A DNA stretch of 64,000 bases. Source: Micromonospora narathiwatensis (GTDB lineage Bacteria; Actinomycetota; Actinomycetes; Mycobacteriales; Micromonosporaceae). The stretch spans positions 3,720,001-3,784,000 of the forward strand of contig NZ_LT594324.1 in assembly GCF_900089605.1 (NCBI RefSeq), in the 5' to 3' direction. Numbering within the stretch: the first letter of the stretch is position 1; each line of letters opens with the position of its first letter. The translations under genes and the position numbers were made by a program. The notes under the pieces were generated by a model, which was given only the letters and a program-made list of their open reading frames with translations, did no database searches and had not been told where the DNA came from. Of the stretch, positions 50,154 through 59,858 are shown in pieces.

Positions 50154-52232
50154 GTGCTGACTCGAGGAGTGGTACTCAGCGACCGCTATCTGCTGAGCGA
50201 ACGCATCGCGACCGGTGGCATGGGGGCCGTCTGGAAGTGCACCGACACGCTGCTGGGCCGCGAGGTCGCGGTGAAAGTGCTGCTGCCGTCGCTGGTCGCC
50301 GACCCGGAGTTCACCACCCGCTTCCACGCCGAGGCCCGGATGATGGCCGCGCTGCGGCACCCGGGCATCGTGCAGGTGCATGATTTCGGCTCGGCCACGC
50401 TTCCCGACGACAGCCAGGTCAGCTACCTGGTGATGGAGTACGTCGACGGCGAGCCGCTGGTGACCTGGATCCGGCGTGCCGGCCGGCTCGACCCGGCGTC
50501 CACCATGTCGGTGGTGACGCAGGCCGGGAGCGCGCTGCACGCCGCCCACCTCGCCGGGATCGTGCACCGGGACGTCAAGCCCGGCAACCTGATGGTCAAG
50601 CGGGACGGCACGGTGGTGCTGGTCGACTTCGGTATCGCCCGGGCCAACACCATGGCGGGGATCACCGCGGCGCACATGGTGCTCGGCACCGCCTCGTACA
50701 TGTCGCCGGAGCAGGCCACCGGCCAGCGCGTCTCGCCGGCCACCGACGTCTACGCGCTCGGCGCGGTCGCGTACTTCTGCCTCGCCGGCCGGCCGCCCTT
50801 CGAGGGCGACAACCCGCTCCAGGTGGCGCTGCGGCACGCCCAGGACGAGCCGGCGCCGCTGCCGCCGGGCACGCCCCCGGCGGTGGTCGAGGTGGTCCGC
50901 CGGGCGCTGGCGAAGAGCCCCGGCGACCGGTACCCGAGCGCGGTCGCCATGGCCGAGGCCGCCCAGGACGCCCGGGACGCCACCCTGGCCAGCATCCCCG
51001 TCCCGCCCCGGCCGCCGTGGGCGGTGGCCGGCCCGTCGGTGCCCGGGCCGGCCGCGCTCCCGACGGCCGCGCCGCCGGCCGGCGAGGGCCCCTCCGGTAC
51101 GCCGTCCGACGTCTCCTCCGCCACGGGGTCCCCGGCCGGCCCGACCAGCCAACCCGGCGGAGCCGAGCCGACCGGTCGGCCGCCCGCGGGCCCCGGTGCT
51201 CAGCCGCCCGCCGGGCCGGTGCCGGCCAGCTCCAGCGCTCCGCCATCCGCCGGCCGGCCGCCCGCCGGGCCCGGCGCTCCGGCACCCGCCGGACAGTCGC
51301 ACGCGGCGCCCAGCCCGCGGCCATCCGCCGGCTCGACGCCCGCCGGGTTCAGCCCTCCGCCGCCCGCCGCATCGGCCGGTCCACCGCCGGGCGTTCCCGC
51401 CTGGTCGGTCGGCGGGGCGCACCCCGGCCAGCCCGGTCCGCACCCCGCCGGGTACGGCTCGGAGCAGGACCAGCGCCCCGGCTCCGACGTACCCCGGACG
51501 CTGGAGGAACCGACGAGCCGCCCGGGGCGGGGACGGGTTCTCGCCCTGGCCGGGGCGGCCGGCGTCGTCCTCGTGGCGCTCGCGGTGGCGGTGGCCGTGG
51601 CGGCACTGCGCCCCGACAACCAGCCGCCGGACCGCCCGACCGCGCTGACCGGGGAGTCCACCACCGCCGACCCGGAGCAGCCGGAGCAGACGCAGCCGCA
51701 GGCCACGGAGGGCGCGCCCGAGCCGACGTCGAGCGCTGCCGCCGGGCGGACCAGCCGGTCGCCGTCGGCCACCCCGAGCCGCCCGACACCGGGTGCCACC
51801 ACCACGTCGGCCGGTGCGTCGGCCCCACCGCCACCGACCGCCGGTGCCACCGGCTCACCGAAGCCGGCGGGCACGACCAGCGCCCCGGAGAAGCCCAATC
51901 CCTACACGGCGGCGCAAGCGTGCGGCAGCGGCTACCAGGTGATCGACTCGAAGGCGTTGACCGCGAACGGCACCCGCAAGGGCCGGGTCTACCTGCTCTA
52001 CAACTCGGCCAACGGGAACAACTGCGTGGTCACCCTGAAGGACACCGACGTCGGCCGGGCCACCTCCGTGTCGGCGTACCTGGAGGTGCAGGGGAAGGCC
52101 CGTCAGGCGGACAGCGGATCCTTCTCCTACTACGCCGGGCCGGTACGGGCCAGCGCCGCCGGCGTCTGCGTGAAGTGGGGCGGGTCGACCGGCGGGGCCA
52201 GCTACGGCAGCCCGTTCGAGCACTGCGGCTGA
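50154..52232 (+). CDS. receptor Ser/Thr protein kinase (PknB type) with extracellular four-cysteine domain
   Basis: A 692-residue kinase. Residues 12-275 form the kinase domain: IATGGMGAVW glycine loop, VAVK (Lys41), HRDVKPGNL near 138, DFGIA, and MSPEQATG after the activation loop. About 280-455 is Pro/Ala/Gly-rich. A single membrane helix lies near 461-486 (LALAGAAGVVLVALAVAVAVAAL). A Ser/Thr/Pro linker leads to an outside domain from Cys590 to the end (CGSGYQVIDS ... FEHCG) with four cysteines, almost the same as the C-terminus of the M23 peptidase at 28132. There are no PASTA repeats. It probably senses a wall-associated or secreted ligand. Confidence 0.92.
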   Translation: MLTRGVVLSDRYLLSERIATGGMGAVWKCTDTLLGREVAVKVLLPSLVADPEFTTRFHAEARMMAALRHPGIVQVHDFGSATLPDDSQVSYLVMEYVDGEPLVTWIRRAGRLDPASTMSVVTQAGSALHAAHLAGIVHRDVKPGNLMVKRDGTVVLVDFGIARANTMAGITAAHMVLGTASYMSPEQATGQRVSPATDVYALGAVAYFCLAGRPPFEGDNPLQVALRHAQDEPAPLPPGTPPAVVEVVRRALAKSPGDRYPSAVAMAEAAQDARDATLASIPVPPRPPWAVAGPSVPGPAALPTAAPPAGEGPSGTPSDVSSATGSPAGPTSQPGGAEPTGRPPAGPGAQPPAGPVPASSSAPPSAGRPPAGPGAPAPAGQSHAAPSPRPSAGSTPAGFSPPPPAASAGPPPGVPAWSVGGAHPGQPGPHPAGYGSEQDQRPGSDVPRTLEEPTSRPGRGRVLALAGAAGVVLVALAVAVAVAALRPDNQPPDRPTALTGESTTADPEQPEQTQPQATEGAPEPTSSAAAGRTSRSPSATPSRPTPGATTTSAGASAPPPPTAGATGSPKPAGTTSAPEKPNPYTAAQACGSGYQVIDSKALTANGTRKGRVYLLYNSANGNNCVVTLKDTDVGRATSVSAYLEVQGKARQADSGSFSYYAGPVRASAAGVCVKWGGSTGGASYGSPFEHCG

Positions 52233-52294
52233 CCCGCCGTCCCGTCCCGTCGCCCGAGGTACGGGGCGGGAGGCGGCGACCCGCCGGACGGCTC

Positions 52295-52300
52295 TAAGGT
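52295..52300 (+). promoter_or_regulatory. TAAGGT -10 box, leaderless start
   Basis: TAAGGT with a 6-nt gap to ATG 52307. Confidence 0.55.
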
Positions 52301-52306
52301 ACGGGC

Positions 52307-54274
52307 ATGTCCGTTGACGGGTGGAACAGCCTCCTGGTGCTCGGTGGTATCCGGTCCGGCAAGTCCGAGTTCGCGGAATCGCTGGTCGCCGACGCGCCCA
52401 CGGTCCGGTACGTGGCCACCGCCGGGGAGGGGGATCCGGAGGACACCGAGTGGGCGACCCGCCTGGCGGCGCACCGCGCCCGCCGGCCGGGCAGTTGGAC
52501 CACCGAGGAGACCGCGGCGGACCCGGGCCGGCTGACCGAGGTGATCGCGACGGCCGGGCCGAACGAGACGTTACTCGTCGACGACCTGGGCGGCTGGGTG
52601 AGCGTGCTGCTCGACCCGGCCCACCAGCCGGCCGACGACCGGGCCACCATCGCGGAACTGGCGGCGGCCGTACGGGCGAGCGCCGCCCGGCTGGTGCTGG
52701 TCAGCCCGGAGGTGGGGCTCACCCTGGTGCCGACCACGCCGCTGGGCCGGGCCTTCACCGACGCGCTGGGCGAGACCAACCGGGCGATCGCCGACGCCTG
52801 TGACGCGGCGGTGCTGGTCGTCGCCGGCCAGCCCGCCTGGCTCAAGCCGGCCGCCCCGCCCCGCCCCGTCGTGCCGGCGCAGGCCGGCCCCGGCCAGGCC
52901 GGTGTCCCGACGGGCCCGGCGACCGGGCAGCCAGCGGCCGTCCCCGGCCCGGCCGAGCAGGCGCTGCCCGAGGTGCTGGCCCCGGCCCCGCCGCCCGCGC
53001 CGGCCCCCGCGCCGGTGACGGAGGCCGCCGACTGGGCCGCCCCCACCATGGCGCTGCCGATGGTCGCCACCGGCCTGACGATCCAGCCCGGCATGGAACT
53101 GCCCATGCCCGACGACTACACCGGCCCGCAGGCGGTCGACCGGCTCGCCACCCTGGACATCCCCGGCGCCGGACTCGGCGCGCTGGAACGGGTGGTCGGC
53201 TTCGCCGCCGCCACCCAGGGCACCCCGACACCCGTGCCGTGGAGTTCGGTGCGGGTGCTGCTGCTGCACGGCGACCACGCCGGCGGGGCGTCGGCAGGTG
53301 CCGCGCCCGGCGAGTCGGCCCGCCGCGCCGAGCAGGCGCGCGCCGGCAAGGGGGCGCTCGCCCGGCTCGCGGCCGAGAGCGGGGCCGGCCTCCAGGTGGT
53401 CGAGGCACCCGCCTCCGCCGCCATGGAGGACGGGCCGGCGCTCACCGCCGACCAGGTCGAATCGGCCCTGCGGTACGGCTGGCGGCTCGCCGAGCAGGCC
53501 GCCGAGGCGGGCGTACACCTGCTGGTGCTGGCGGCCTGCGGGGCCGGCACCGAGGCGGCCGCCGCGGCGGTGCTGGCGGCGACGGCGGGTGCGGAACCAC
53601 CGGCGGTGCTGGGCCGGGTGGTGACCGAGCGGGGCGAGTTCGACGACGTGGCCTGGATGGCCCGTTGCGCGGCGGTCCGGGACGCGCTGCACCGCACCCG
53701 ACGCGCCGCGCGCGACGCCAGGGACGTCCTGGCCGAGCTGGGCGGCGGCGACATCGCGGTGGCCACCGGCGTGCTGCTCGGCGCGACCGCCCGGCGAGTC
53801 CCGGTGCTGCTGGACGGGCCGGTCGGCGTCGCCGCCGGCCTGGTCAGCCGCGACCTGGCCGGGCAGGCCCGGCACTGGTGCCTGCTGCCGGACCACGGCG
53901 GCCAGCCCGCGGTACGGCTCGCCGCCGACGTGCTCGGCCTGACCCCGCTGATGGACCTGCGGCTCGACCTCGGCGAAGGGGCGACCGCGCTGGCCACCCT
54001 GCCGATGCTGCGCTCGGTGCTGGCGCTCGCCGCCGGCCTGCCGGTGCACCCGTCGCTGCGCGCCGAGGACGACGACGATTTCGTCGAGCCCCAGCCGGCC
54101 GGCCCGGGGCCGGCCACCACGGAGCCGGAGCCCACCCCGCCGCCCTTCGAGCCGGAGCCGACGCCGGTCGAACCGGAGTTCGCCGAGCCGGAACCGGCCG
54201 GCCCGGGGCCGACCACGGTCGAGCCGGACGAGCCGGTCGCGGTGCCGGACTCCCCCGGCCGGCGTGCCGACTGA
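52307..54274 (+). CDS. CobU-CobT fusion (cobinamide kinase + DMB phosphoribosyltransferase)
   Basis: A 655-residue fusion in the cobalamin nucleotide-loop pathway. Residues 1-185 are CobU: P-loop LGGIRSGKSEFAE, AHRARRPGSWTTEE (guanylylation histidine region) and LVDDLGGWVS. A Pro/Ala linker (185-255) joins CobT (about 265-585): PQAVDRLATLDIPGAGLGALE, LHGDHAG, GGGDIAVATGVLLGA and DLRLDLGEGATALATL with the catalytic Glu. A 70-residue acidic Pro-rich tail (EPEPTPPPFEPEPTPVEPEF) follows. It activates cobinamide and DMB for CobS, encoded by the overlapping next gene. Confidence 0.92.
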   Translation: MSVDGWNSLLVLGGIRSGKSEFAESLVADAPTVRYVATAGEGDPEDTEWATRLAAHRARRPGSWTTEETAADPGRLTEVIATAGPNETLLVDDLGGWVSVLLDPAHQPADDRATIAELAAAVRASAARLVLVSPEVGLTLVPTTPLGRAFTDALGETNRAIADACDAAVLVVAGQPAWLKPAAPPRPVVPAQAGPGQAGVPTGPATGQPAAVPGPAEQALPEVLAPAPPPAPAPAPVTEAADWAAPTMALPMVATGLTIQPGMELPMPDDYTGPQAVDRLATLDIPGAGLGALERVVGFAAATQGTPTPVPWSSVRVLLLHGDHAGGASAGAAPGESARRAEQARAGKGALARLAAESGAGLQVVEAPASAAMEDGPALTADQVESALRYGWRLAEQAAEAGVHLLVLAACGAGTEAAAAAVLAATAGAEPPAVLGRVVTERGEFDDVAWMARCAAVRDALHRTRRAARDARDVLAELGGGDIAVATGVLLGATARRVPVLLDGPVGVAAGLVSRDLAGQARHWCLLPDHGGQPAVRLAADVLGLTPLMDLRLDLGEGATALATLPMLRSVLALAAGLPVHPSLRAEDDDDFVEPQPAGPGPATTEPEPTPPPFEPEPTPVEPEFAEPEPAGPGPTTVEPDEPVAVPDSPGRRAD

Positions 54275-55037
54275 GGCGCGACTCGCCGACGGGGTCCGGC
54301 TGGCGGTCACCACCTTCACCACGTTCCCGGTACGCGCCGGCCGGGTGGACCGGGCGGCGGCGGGCACCGCGATGGCGCTCGCCCCGGCGGTCGGGGCGCT
54401 GCTCGGCGCGTTCCTCGCGGCGGTGCTGCTGCTGGCCGCCGCGCTCGCGCCCCCGCTCGTCGCGGCCGGGATCACCGTCGGTCTCGGCGCGCTGCTCACC
54501 CGGGGCCTGCACCTGGACGGGCTGGCCGACACCGTCGACGCGCTGGGCTCGTACCGGCGCGGCGCGGCGGCGCTGGAGATCATGAAGAAGCCGGACGTCG
54601 GCCCGTTCGGGGTGGTCGCGCTGGTGGTCGTACTCCTGCTCCAGGCCGTGGTGCTCGCCGAACTGGCCGGGCGGTCGTGGCCGGCGGCGCTCGCGGCGGT
54701 GGCCGCCGCCACGGCGGCCGGGCGGCTCGGCGTCGGCCTGGCCTGCCGGCGCGGGGTGCCGGCCGCCCGGACGGACGGGCTGGGCGCGCTGGTGGCCGGC
54801 ACGGTGGGTCCGGTCGCGCTGGTCGTCGGCACGGCCGCCGTCGCGCTGCTGGCGGTGCCGGCGGTGCCGGGCCGCCCCTGGCAGGGGCCGGTCGCCGTGG
54901 TCGCCGCGCTCGCCGTCGCGGCAGGGCTCCTGCGGCACGTGGTACGCCGGCTCGGCGGCATCACCGGGGACGTGCTCGGCGCCACCGTGGAGATCGTCAC
55001 CACGCTGGCCTACCTGGGACTGGTGCTGTCCGGCTGA
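54264..55037 (+). CDS. cobS: adenosylcobinamide-GDP ribazoletransferase CobS
   Basis: A 257-residue membrane enzyme that joins AdoCbi-GDP and alpha-ribazole to give adenosylcobalamin. Motifs: TTFTTFPVRAGRVD, GLHLDGLADTVDALGSYRRG, MKKPDVGPFGVVAL and GGITGDVLGATVEIV, with about six hydrophobic helices. GTG 54264 lies 11 bp inside the cobUT gene. Confidence 0.95.
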   Translation: MPTEARLADGVRLAVTTFTTFPVRAGRVDRAAAGTAMALAPAVGALLGAFLAAVLLLAAALAPPLVAAGITVGLGALLTRGLHLDGLADTVDALGSYRRGAAALEIMKKPDVGPFGVVALVVVLLLQAVVLAELAGRSWPAALAAVAAATAAGRLGVGLACRRGVPAARTDGLGALVAGTVGPVALVVGTAAVALLAVPAVPGRPWQGPVAVVAALAVAAGLLRHVVRRLGGITGDVLGATVEIVTTLAYLGLVLSG

Positions 55038-55057
55038 TCGTCACCCGTCCGGGCAGG

Positions 55058-55063
55058 TAGCGT
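55058..55063 (+). promoter_or_regulatory. TAGCGT -10 box of the DUF2314-like gene
   Basis: TAGCGT followed by a leader of about 33 nt with GAGGGGGG before ATG 55103. Confidence 0.45.
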
Positions 55064-55102
55064 TCGTGGACGACGGCACCGGTGCGGTCGAGGGGGGACG
55101 GC

Positions 55103-56395
55103 ATGCTCATCACGGACGACTTCCTGCCCGTACCGGTCCCGGAGTCGCTGGACGCGACCTACCTGGTGCCGATCGCCGGGCTGCCGAGGGTCAGCCCGAA
55201 GACGGCGGTGGAGGCCCTGGCCGGGCGGCTCGCCGAGCCGGTGTACGGGCTGGCGAAGCAGATGCTGGCCAGTCCGCTGATGAGCGTAGACACCCGACAG
55301 ATCAGCGAGTTCCCCGAGCTGCCGCCGGACCTGCTCACCGCGTTCGGCGCCACCGAGGCCCAGCTGGCCCGGCTGGCCGCCGCGACGCACCTGGTGGTGG
55401 TGCAGGCGGAGTACCGGCCCGGTTGGCCGCCGGCCCACGAGTGGGCGGCCCGGGCGGTGGCCGCGGCGATCGCCGAGACGGTCGACGGGGACGTGGTGGA
55501 CGTCTTCGGCCTCCAGTTCCTGGACCCGGCGACCGCGCTGCGCTCGCTCCCCGACGCCGACGGCCGGATCCGGCTGGTCGACTGGGTGCTGGTGCCCTAC
55601 TCGTCGGACGCCGACGGGCTCTGGTTCACCACCAAGGGGCTGCGCCGCTTCGGGCTGTTGGAACTCCAGGCCCAGGGGGTGCCGGACCACCTCACGCGGG
55701 CGTGGGGCGCGGTGATGACCGGTGCCGCCCGCCGGCTGCTGCGGGACTGGACCGAGGGCCTGGCCGGCGAGGAGGTACCGGCGTTCGTGCAGCTCCCGGT
55801 GCTGGCCACGGTGACCGGGCACGACATCGCGGTGGCGTACGGGAATCCGGAGCAGCACGGCGCGACGGCACCGGTGCTGCTGCGGCTGGAGCTGGACCCG
55901 GCGACCGACCCAGACGCCGACTCGTTCCTCACCCTCAGCCCGCCGCCGGGGCATCCCGGCCCGGCCGGCCGCTACTTCGCCGCGGCCTGCGCCACCCTGT
56001 TCAACGGCATCCAGCCGGACGTGCGGTACACCCGGCCGGGCGATGCGATGAGCAAGGCGATCGCGGCGGCCCGGGCCGGGCTGGGCGACATCCGGGCCCG
56101 TTTCCTCGCCGGCGGGCTGCCCACCGAGTCGCAGCTGGTGGTCAAGTACGGCCTGCCCGGCGACGACGGCCCCGAGTACGTCTGGGCCGGGGTGACCTCG
56201 TGGGAGATCCCGGAACGGATCGTCGGCGCCAGCGCCAGCGACGCCGCCACCGACCCCACGGTGCGGATCGGCGCCCCGGTGGTGGTGGTGGCGACGGACG
56301 TCGTCGACTGGGCCCTGCTGGACAGCACGGGCGTCATCGAGGGCGGCTGGACCCAGGCCGTCCTGGACGCCGGCGAATCCCCCACCGCCGACTGA
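55103..56395 (+). CDS. hypothetical protein with DUF2314-like C-terminus
   Basis: A 430-residue soluble protein. The first 300 residues (LITDDFLPVPVPESLDATYLVPI ...) form an alpha/beta region I cannot assign. The last 110 residues (YVWAGVTSWEIPERIVGAS ... RIGAPVVVVATDVVDWALLDSTGVIEGGWTQAVLD) resemble DUF2314, a small beta domain of unknown function. It lacks signal and membrane segments. ATG 55103 has a strong G-rich ribosome site. It lies alone between cobS and the convergent gcvT. Confidence 0.7.
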   Translation: MLITDDFLPVPVPESLDATYLVPIAGLPRVSPKTAVEALAGRLAEPVYGLAKQMLASPLMSVDTRQISEFPELPPDLLTAFGATEAQLARLAAATHLVVVQAEYRPGWPPAHEWAARAVAAAIAETVDGDVVDVFGLQFLDPATALRSLPDADGRIRLVDWVLVPYSSDADGLWFTTKGLRRFGLLELQAQGVPDHLTRAWGAVMTGAARRLLRDWTEGLAGEEVPAFVQLPVLATVTGHDIAVAYGNPEQHGATAPVLLRLELDPATDPDADSFLTLSPPPGHPGPAGRYFAAACATLFNGIQPDVRYTRPGDAMSKAIAAARAGLGDIRARFLAGGLPTESQLVVKYGLPGDDGPEYVWAGVTSWEIPERIVGASASDAATDPTVRIGAPVVVVATDVVDWALLDSTGVIEGGWTQAVLDAGESPTAD

Positions 56396-56413
56396 CCCGA
56401 CCGTCCCCGTCGG

Positions 56414-57544
56414 TCAGCGGACGGAGGGCTGGACGAAGGGCGGGCGGGTCAGGCGCAGCGGGGCGCGGCGACCGCGGATGTCGACCTCGACGGTCTCGCC
56501 GTCGGCGAGCTCACGGTCGGTGTCGATCAGCGCGAGGGCGATGCCCTGCTTCTTCGTCGGGCTGAACGTGCCGCTGGTGACGGTGCCGATCCGGGCGTCA
56601 CCGGCGTACACCGCCATGCCGGGGCGCGGGATCGCCCGCTCGACCGCCTCCAGGCCGCGCAGCGTACGCCGAGGGCCGGCGGCCTTCTCCGCGAGCAGCA
56701 CGTCCCGGCCCCAGAAGGCCGGCTTGCCCCAGCCCACCGCCCAGCCGGAGCGGGCCTGCACCGGGGTGATCTCGGGCGAGAGGTCCTGCCCGTGCAGCGG
56801 GTACCCCATCTCGGTGCGCAGCGTGTCCCGTGCGGCCAGCCCGCAGGCCCGCAGCTCGTACGCGGCCCCGGCGGCGAACAGCGCGTCCCAGACGGCGACC
56901 GCGTGCTCGGCCCGTACGACCAGCTCGTAGCCCAGCTCGCCGGTGTAGCCGGTGCGGCACACGGTCAACTCGACGCCGTCCAGCGTCGCCGCCGAGAAGC
57001 TCATGTAGTGGTGGTCGGTGGGCAGGCCCAGCGCGCCGAGCAGCTCCGCCGAACGCGGCCCCTGCACGGCGAGGACGGCGTACTCCTCGTGCTCGTCGGT
57101 GACGACCACCCCGGCCGGCGCGGCGACGCGCAACCGGCGGACCACCTCGGCGGTGTTGGCCGCGTTCGGGATCAGGAAGACGTGGTCGTCGGCGTACAGG
57201 TAGGCGATGATGTCGTCCACCACACCTCCGGTCGCGTCGTCGCAGCAGAGCGTGTACTGCGCCTTGCCGGGGCCGATCCGGCCGAGGTCGTTGGTGAGGC
57301 AGGCGTTGACGAAGTCGGCGGCGCCCGGCCCGGTTACCCGGGCCTTGCCGAGGTGCGAGACGTCGAAGACGCCCACCCCGGTACGCACGGCCGTGTGCTC
57401 CTTGAGCACGCCGCCACCGGCGTACTCCAACGGCATCTCCCAACCCCCGAAGGGGGCGAACTTGGCGCCGAGCGCGGTGTGCCGGTCGTGCAGCGGGGAA
57501 CGGCGCAGCCGGGTCGCGGCGGCGGCGGAGGTCACCTCGGTCAT
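56414..57544 (-). CDS. gcvT: aminomethyltransferase (glycine cleavage T protein)
   Basis: A 376-residue enzyme that moves the methylene group from the H-protein-bound glycine remnant to tetrahydrofolate. Landmarks: [42 protein letters not shown] (catalytic Asp), [13 protein letters not shown] and [22 protein letters not shown]. gcvP and gcvH are not in the window. ATG 57544 lies 7 nt after TAAGTT (minus strand, 57552-57557), a leaderless arrangement; the long in-frame upstream extension is therefore rejected. Confidence 0.95.
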   Translation of the reverse strand: MTEVTSAAAATRLRRSPLHDRHTALGAKFAPFGGWEMPLEYAGGGVLKEHTAVRTGVGVFDVSHLGKARVTGPGAADFVNACLTNDLGRIGPGKAQYTLCCDDATGGVVDDIIAYLYADDHVFLIPNAANTAEVVRRLRVAAPAGVVVTDEHEEYAVLAVQGPRSAELLGALGLPTDHHYMSFSAATLDGVELTVCRTGYTGELGYELVVRAEHAVAVWDALFAAGAAYELRACGLAARDTLRTEMGYPLHGQDLSPEITPVQARSGWAVGWGKPAFWGRDVLLAEKAAGPRRTLRGLEAVERAIPRPGMAVYAGDARIGTVTSGTFSPTKKQGIALALIDTDRELADGETVEVDIRGRRAPLRLTRPPFVQPSVR

Positions 57545-57551
57545 GGGTGGC

Positions 57552-57557
57552 AACTTA
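57552..57557 (-). promoter_or_regulatory. TAAGTT -10 box of gcvT, leaderless start
   Basis: TAAGTT on the minus strand, 7 nt before ATG 57544, flanked by GGCGG and GCCACC, so the box sits in an imperfect palindrome. Confidence 0.55.
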
Positions 57558-57624
57558 CCGCCAGCTGACAGGCTGGTTAGCATCGGCGGGACCCCGCCGG
57601 AACCCATCGGCGGGACAGCCACGC

Positions 57625-57650
57625 CTCCGGCGGGTAGGTTGCCGCCGGAG
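57625..57650. promoter_or_regulatory. palindrome around TAGGTT upstream of pepA
   Basis: CTCCGGCGG (57625-57633) is exactly complementary to CCGCCGGAG (57642-57650); the 8-nt centre contains TAGGTT, a possible -10 box for pepA. The unit resembles the gcvT -10 region in opposite orientation, suggesting a shared regulator or RNA hairpin. Confidence 0.45.
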
Positions 57651-57707
57651 ACCTTCATCGCCGGCACGCGACGACGCGGCCGGCCCGGCCCGCCCGGAGT
57701 AGCTTCA

Positions 57708-59276
57708 GTGACATCGCCCCGTACCACCCTCAGCCTGGTCGACACCGACCCCGCCGAACTCGCCGTCGACGCGATCGTGATCGGCGTGCACAGCCAGACC
57801 GCGGAGCAGGAGTCCGGCGTACCCGCCGGCGCCCTGCTGCTGGCCAGCGGCGCGGAGAGCATCGCCGCCGCGTTCGACGGCAAGCTGACCGAGACCTTGG
57901 CGCTGCTCGGCGCGACCGGCGGTGCCGGCGAGGTGATCAAGCTGGCCACGCTGGGCACGGTCACCGCCCCGGTCGTCGTCGCCGTCGGGCTCGGCGCGGA
58001 GCCGTCCGGCGCCGCCCCGGCCCCGGAGACCCTGCGCCGGGCCGCCGGCGCCGCGGTACGCGCCCTGGCCGGCGCGCCGCGCGTCGCGCTCGCCCTGCCA
58101 CTGCCCGACGACGCGGACGCCCCGGCCGCGCTGCGCGCGGTCGCGGAGGGCGCGTTGCTCGGCGGCTACCGGTTCGCGGGCTACAAGACCAAGCCGCAGC
58201 CGACCCGGCGCGAGCCGGTGGCCGAGGTGCTGGTCGCCGTGCCGGACGCCGGCGACGCGACCGCCCAGGCGGAGATCGCCCGGGCCCAGGCGGTGGCCGG
58301 CGCGGTGCGGACCAGCCGTGACTGGGTCAACACCGCCCCGAACGAGCTGCGCCCGCCGGCGTTCGCCGAGGCCGTGGCCGCCGCCGCCCGTGAGGCCGGG
58401 CTCGGCGTCGAGGTGCTGGACGAGGCGGCGCTGAAGGCCGGCGGGTACGGCGGCATCCTCGCCGTCGGGCAGGGCTCGGAGGCCCCGCCGCGGCTGGTCA
58501 AGCTCACCTACACGCCCGAGGGCGGCGGCACCGGCAAGCGGGTGGCGCTGGTCGGCAAGGGCATCACCTTCGACACCGGCGGCATCTCGATCAAGCCGGC
58601 CCAGGGCATGTGGGAGATGAAGTCCGACATGGCCGGCGCGGCGGCGGTCGGCGCGGCCATGTTGGCGGTCGCGGCGCTCAAGCCGTCCGTGGCGGTCACC
58701 GGCTACCTGCCGATGGCGGAGAACATGCCGTCGGGCACCAGCTACCGGCCGGGCGACGTGATCACCATGTACAACGGCAAGCGGGTGGAGGTGCTCAACA
58801 CCGACGCCGAGGGCCGGATGATCCTCGCCGACGGCATCGCCCGGGCCTGCGAGGACGGCGCCGACTACCTGTTCGAGACCTCCACCCTGACCGGTGGCCA
58901 GGTGATCGCGCTGGGCAAGAAGATCGCCGGCGTGATGGGCACCCCGGAGCTGTGCGAGCGGGTGAAGGTGGCCGGCGAGGCGACCGGCGAGCCGGCCTGG
59001 CCGATGCCGCTGCCGGACGACGTACGCAAGGGGATGGACTCCGACGTCGCGGACATCTCGCAGGTCAACGCGGGCATGGACCGGGCCGGTCACATGCTGC
59101 AGGGCGGCGTCTTCCTGCGGGAGTTCGTCACCGATGACGTGGCCTGGGCGCACATCGACATCGCCGGCCCCGGCTACCACTCGGGTGAGCCGACCGGCTA
59201 CTGGACCAAGGGCGGCACCGGCGTCCCGGTCCGTACGCTGCTCCACCTGGTCGACGACATCGCCGCCAACGGCTGA
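57708..59276 (+). CDS. pepA: leucyl aminopeptidase (M17)
   Basis: A 522-residue cytosolic metallopeptidase that removes N-terminal residues. Metal and catalytic motifs: [32 protein letters not shown] (Lys, Asp) and [17 protein letters not shown] (the M17 signature, Asp/Glu/Arg). The N-terminal macro-like domain occupies about residues 1-180. GTG 57708 is the most family-consistent start, but no ribosome site is clear, and TAGCTT only 2 nt upstream leaves it uncertain. It shares a palindrome-rich upstream region with divergent gcvT. Confidence 0.94.
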   Translation: MTSPRTTLSLVDTDPAELAVDAIVIGVHSQTAEQESGVPAGALLLASGAESIAAAFDGKLTETLALLGATGGAGEVIKLATLGTVTAPVVVAVGLGAEPSGAAPAPETLRRAAGAAVRALAGAPRVALALPLPDDADAPAALRAVAEGALLGGYRFAGYKTKPQPTRREPVAEVLVAVPDAGDATAQAEIARAQAVAGAVRTSRDWVNTAPNELRPPAFAEAVAAAAREAGLGVEVLDEAALKAGGYGGILAVGQGSEAPPRLVKLTYTPEGGGTGKRVALVGKGITFDTGGISIKPAQGMWEMKSDMAGAAAVGAAMLAVAALKPSVAVTGYLPMAENMPSGTSYRPGDVITMYNGKRVEVLNTDAEGRMILADGIARACEDGADYLFETSTLTGGQVIALGKKIAGVMGTPELCERVKVAGEATGEPAWPMPLPDDVRKGMDSDVADISQVNAGMDRAGHMLQGGVFLREFVTDDVAWAHIDIAGPGYHSGEPTGYWTKGGTGVPVRTLLHLVDDIAANG

Positions 59277-59290
59277 CGTCTGGATCCACT

Positions 59291-59348
59291 CAACTTCGGG
59301 GAGGTTGCTGCCTCGGCACGCCGGGAGACAGCAGCCTCCCCGAAGTTG
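59291..59348. terminator. long bidirectional terminator hairpin
   Basis: A 20-bp stem (59291-59310 with 59329-59348, one G-U pair) and 18-nt loop lie between the convergent pepA stop and the next minus-strand gene. Confidence 0.75.
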
Positions 59349-59349
59349 C

Positions 59350-59679
59350 TCAGAAGAGTTCGGGGCGGCGCTTGCGGCGTTCGTTGTAGTCGCGCATCCG
59401 CTGCGGATAGCCCATCAGGCCCACGTCGTAGATGGGAATGGCGATCTGGTGCGCGAAGCGGCGGGCCGCCGCTGGACTGCCGACCCGCCGCCGGGTCCAC
59501 TCCCCGTCGTGGGCGATCAGGATGACGGTGGTCTCGGTGACCGTGGTCCGGGGCTCCAGATACGCCTCGACCCCACGCCGGGTTCGGACAAAATTCTCAA
59601 GATGCTCCAGATCGGCGCGTTCGGCACCCCGGTCGCGGCCCACCGCGTCCGTGCGCTTGCGTCGTCGGAACAGCCCCAC
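59350..59679 (-). CDS. conserved hypothetical protein (109 aa)
   Basis: A small soluble protein with a basic start (VGLFRRRKRTDAVGRDRGAERADLEHLENFVRTRRGVEAYLEP), a beta strand (TTVTETTVILIAHDGEWTRRRVGS) and an alpha segment (AAARRFAHQIAIPIYDVGLMGYPQRMRDYNERRK). It is similar to proteins widespread in actinobacteria without known role. I chose GTG 59679 because GGGGGAGGAG lies 9 nt upstream; a TTG at 59688 would abut that site. Confidence 0.75.
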   Translation of the reverse strand: MGLFRRRKRTDAVGRDRGAERADLEHLENFVRTRRGVEAYLEPRTTVTETTVILIAHDGEWTRRRVGSPAAARRFAHQIAIPIYDVGLMGYPQRMRDYNERRKRRPELF

Positions 59680-59858
59680 CGCACCCAACTCCTCCCCCGT
59701 ACGTCATCGAAGACGGTGCCAAGCGTACGTGGCGACGACGTGTCGTTGGGCACCTCACTACGCGCTCCGTCCCCGGTGGTGACAAGATGACCGAGGTGGG
59801 GTGTGCCTGTTACTCCCCCGTAACCCCCGATGCAGTGACGCGACCTGGGAGTTGGAAC

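Noticed and set aside
57545..57720. Glycine riboswitch or N-terminal extension upstream of gcvT
   Set aside because: A -10 box sits 7 nt before the start codon, so the transcript has no leader, and I do not see a glycine-riboswitch core. The Gly/Pro-rich upstream peptide is explained by GC-rich repeats.
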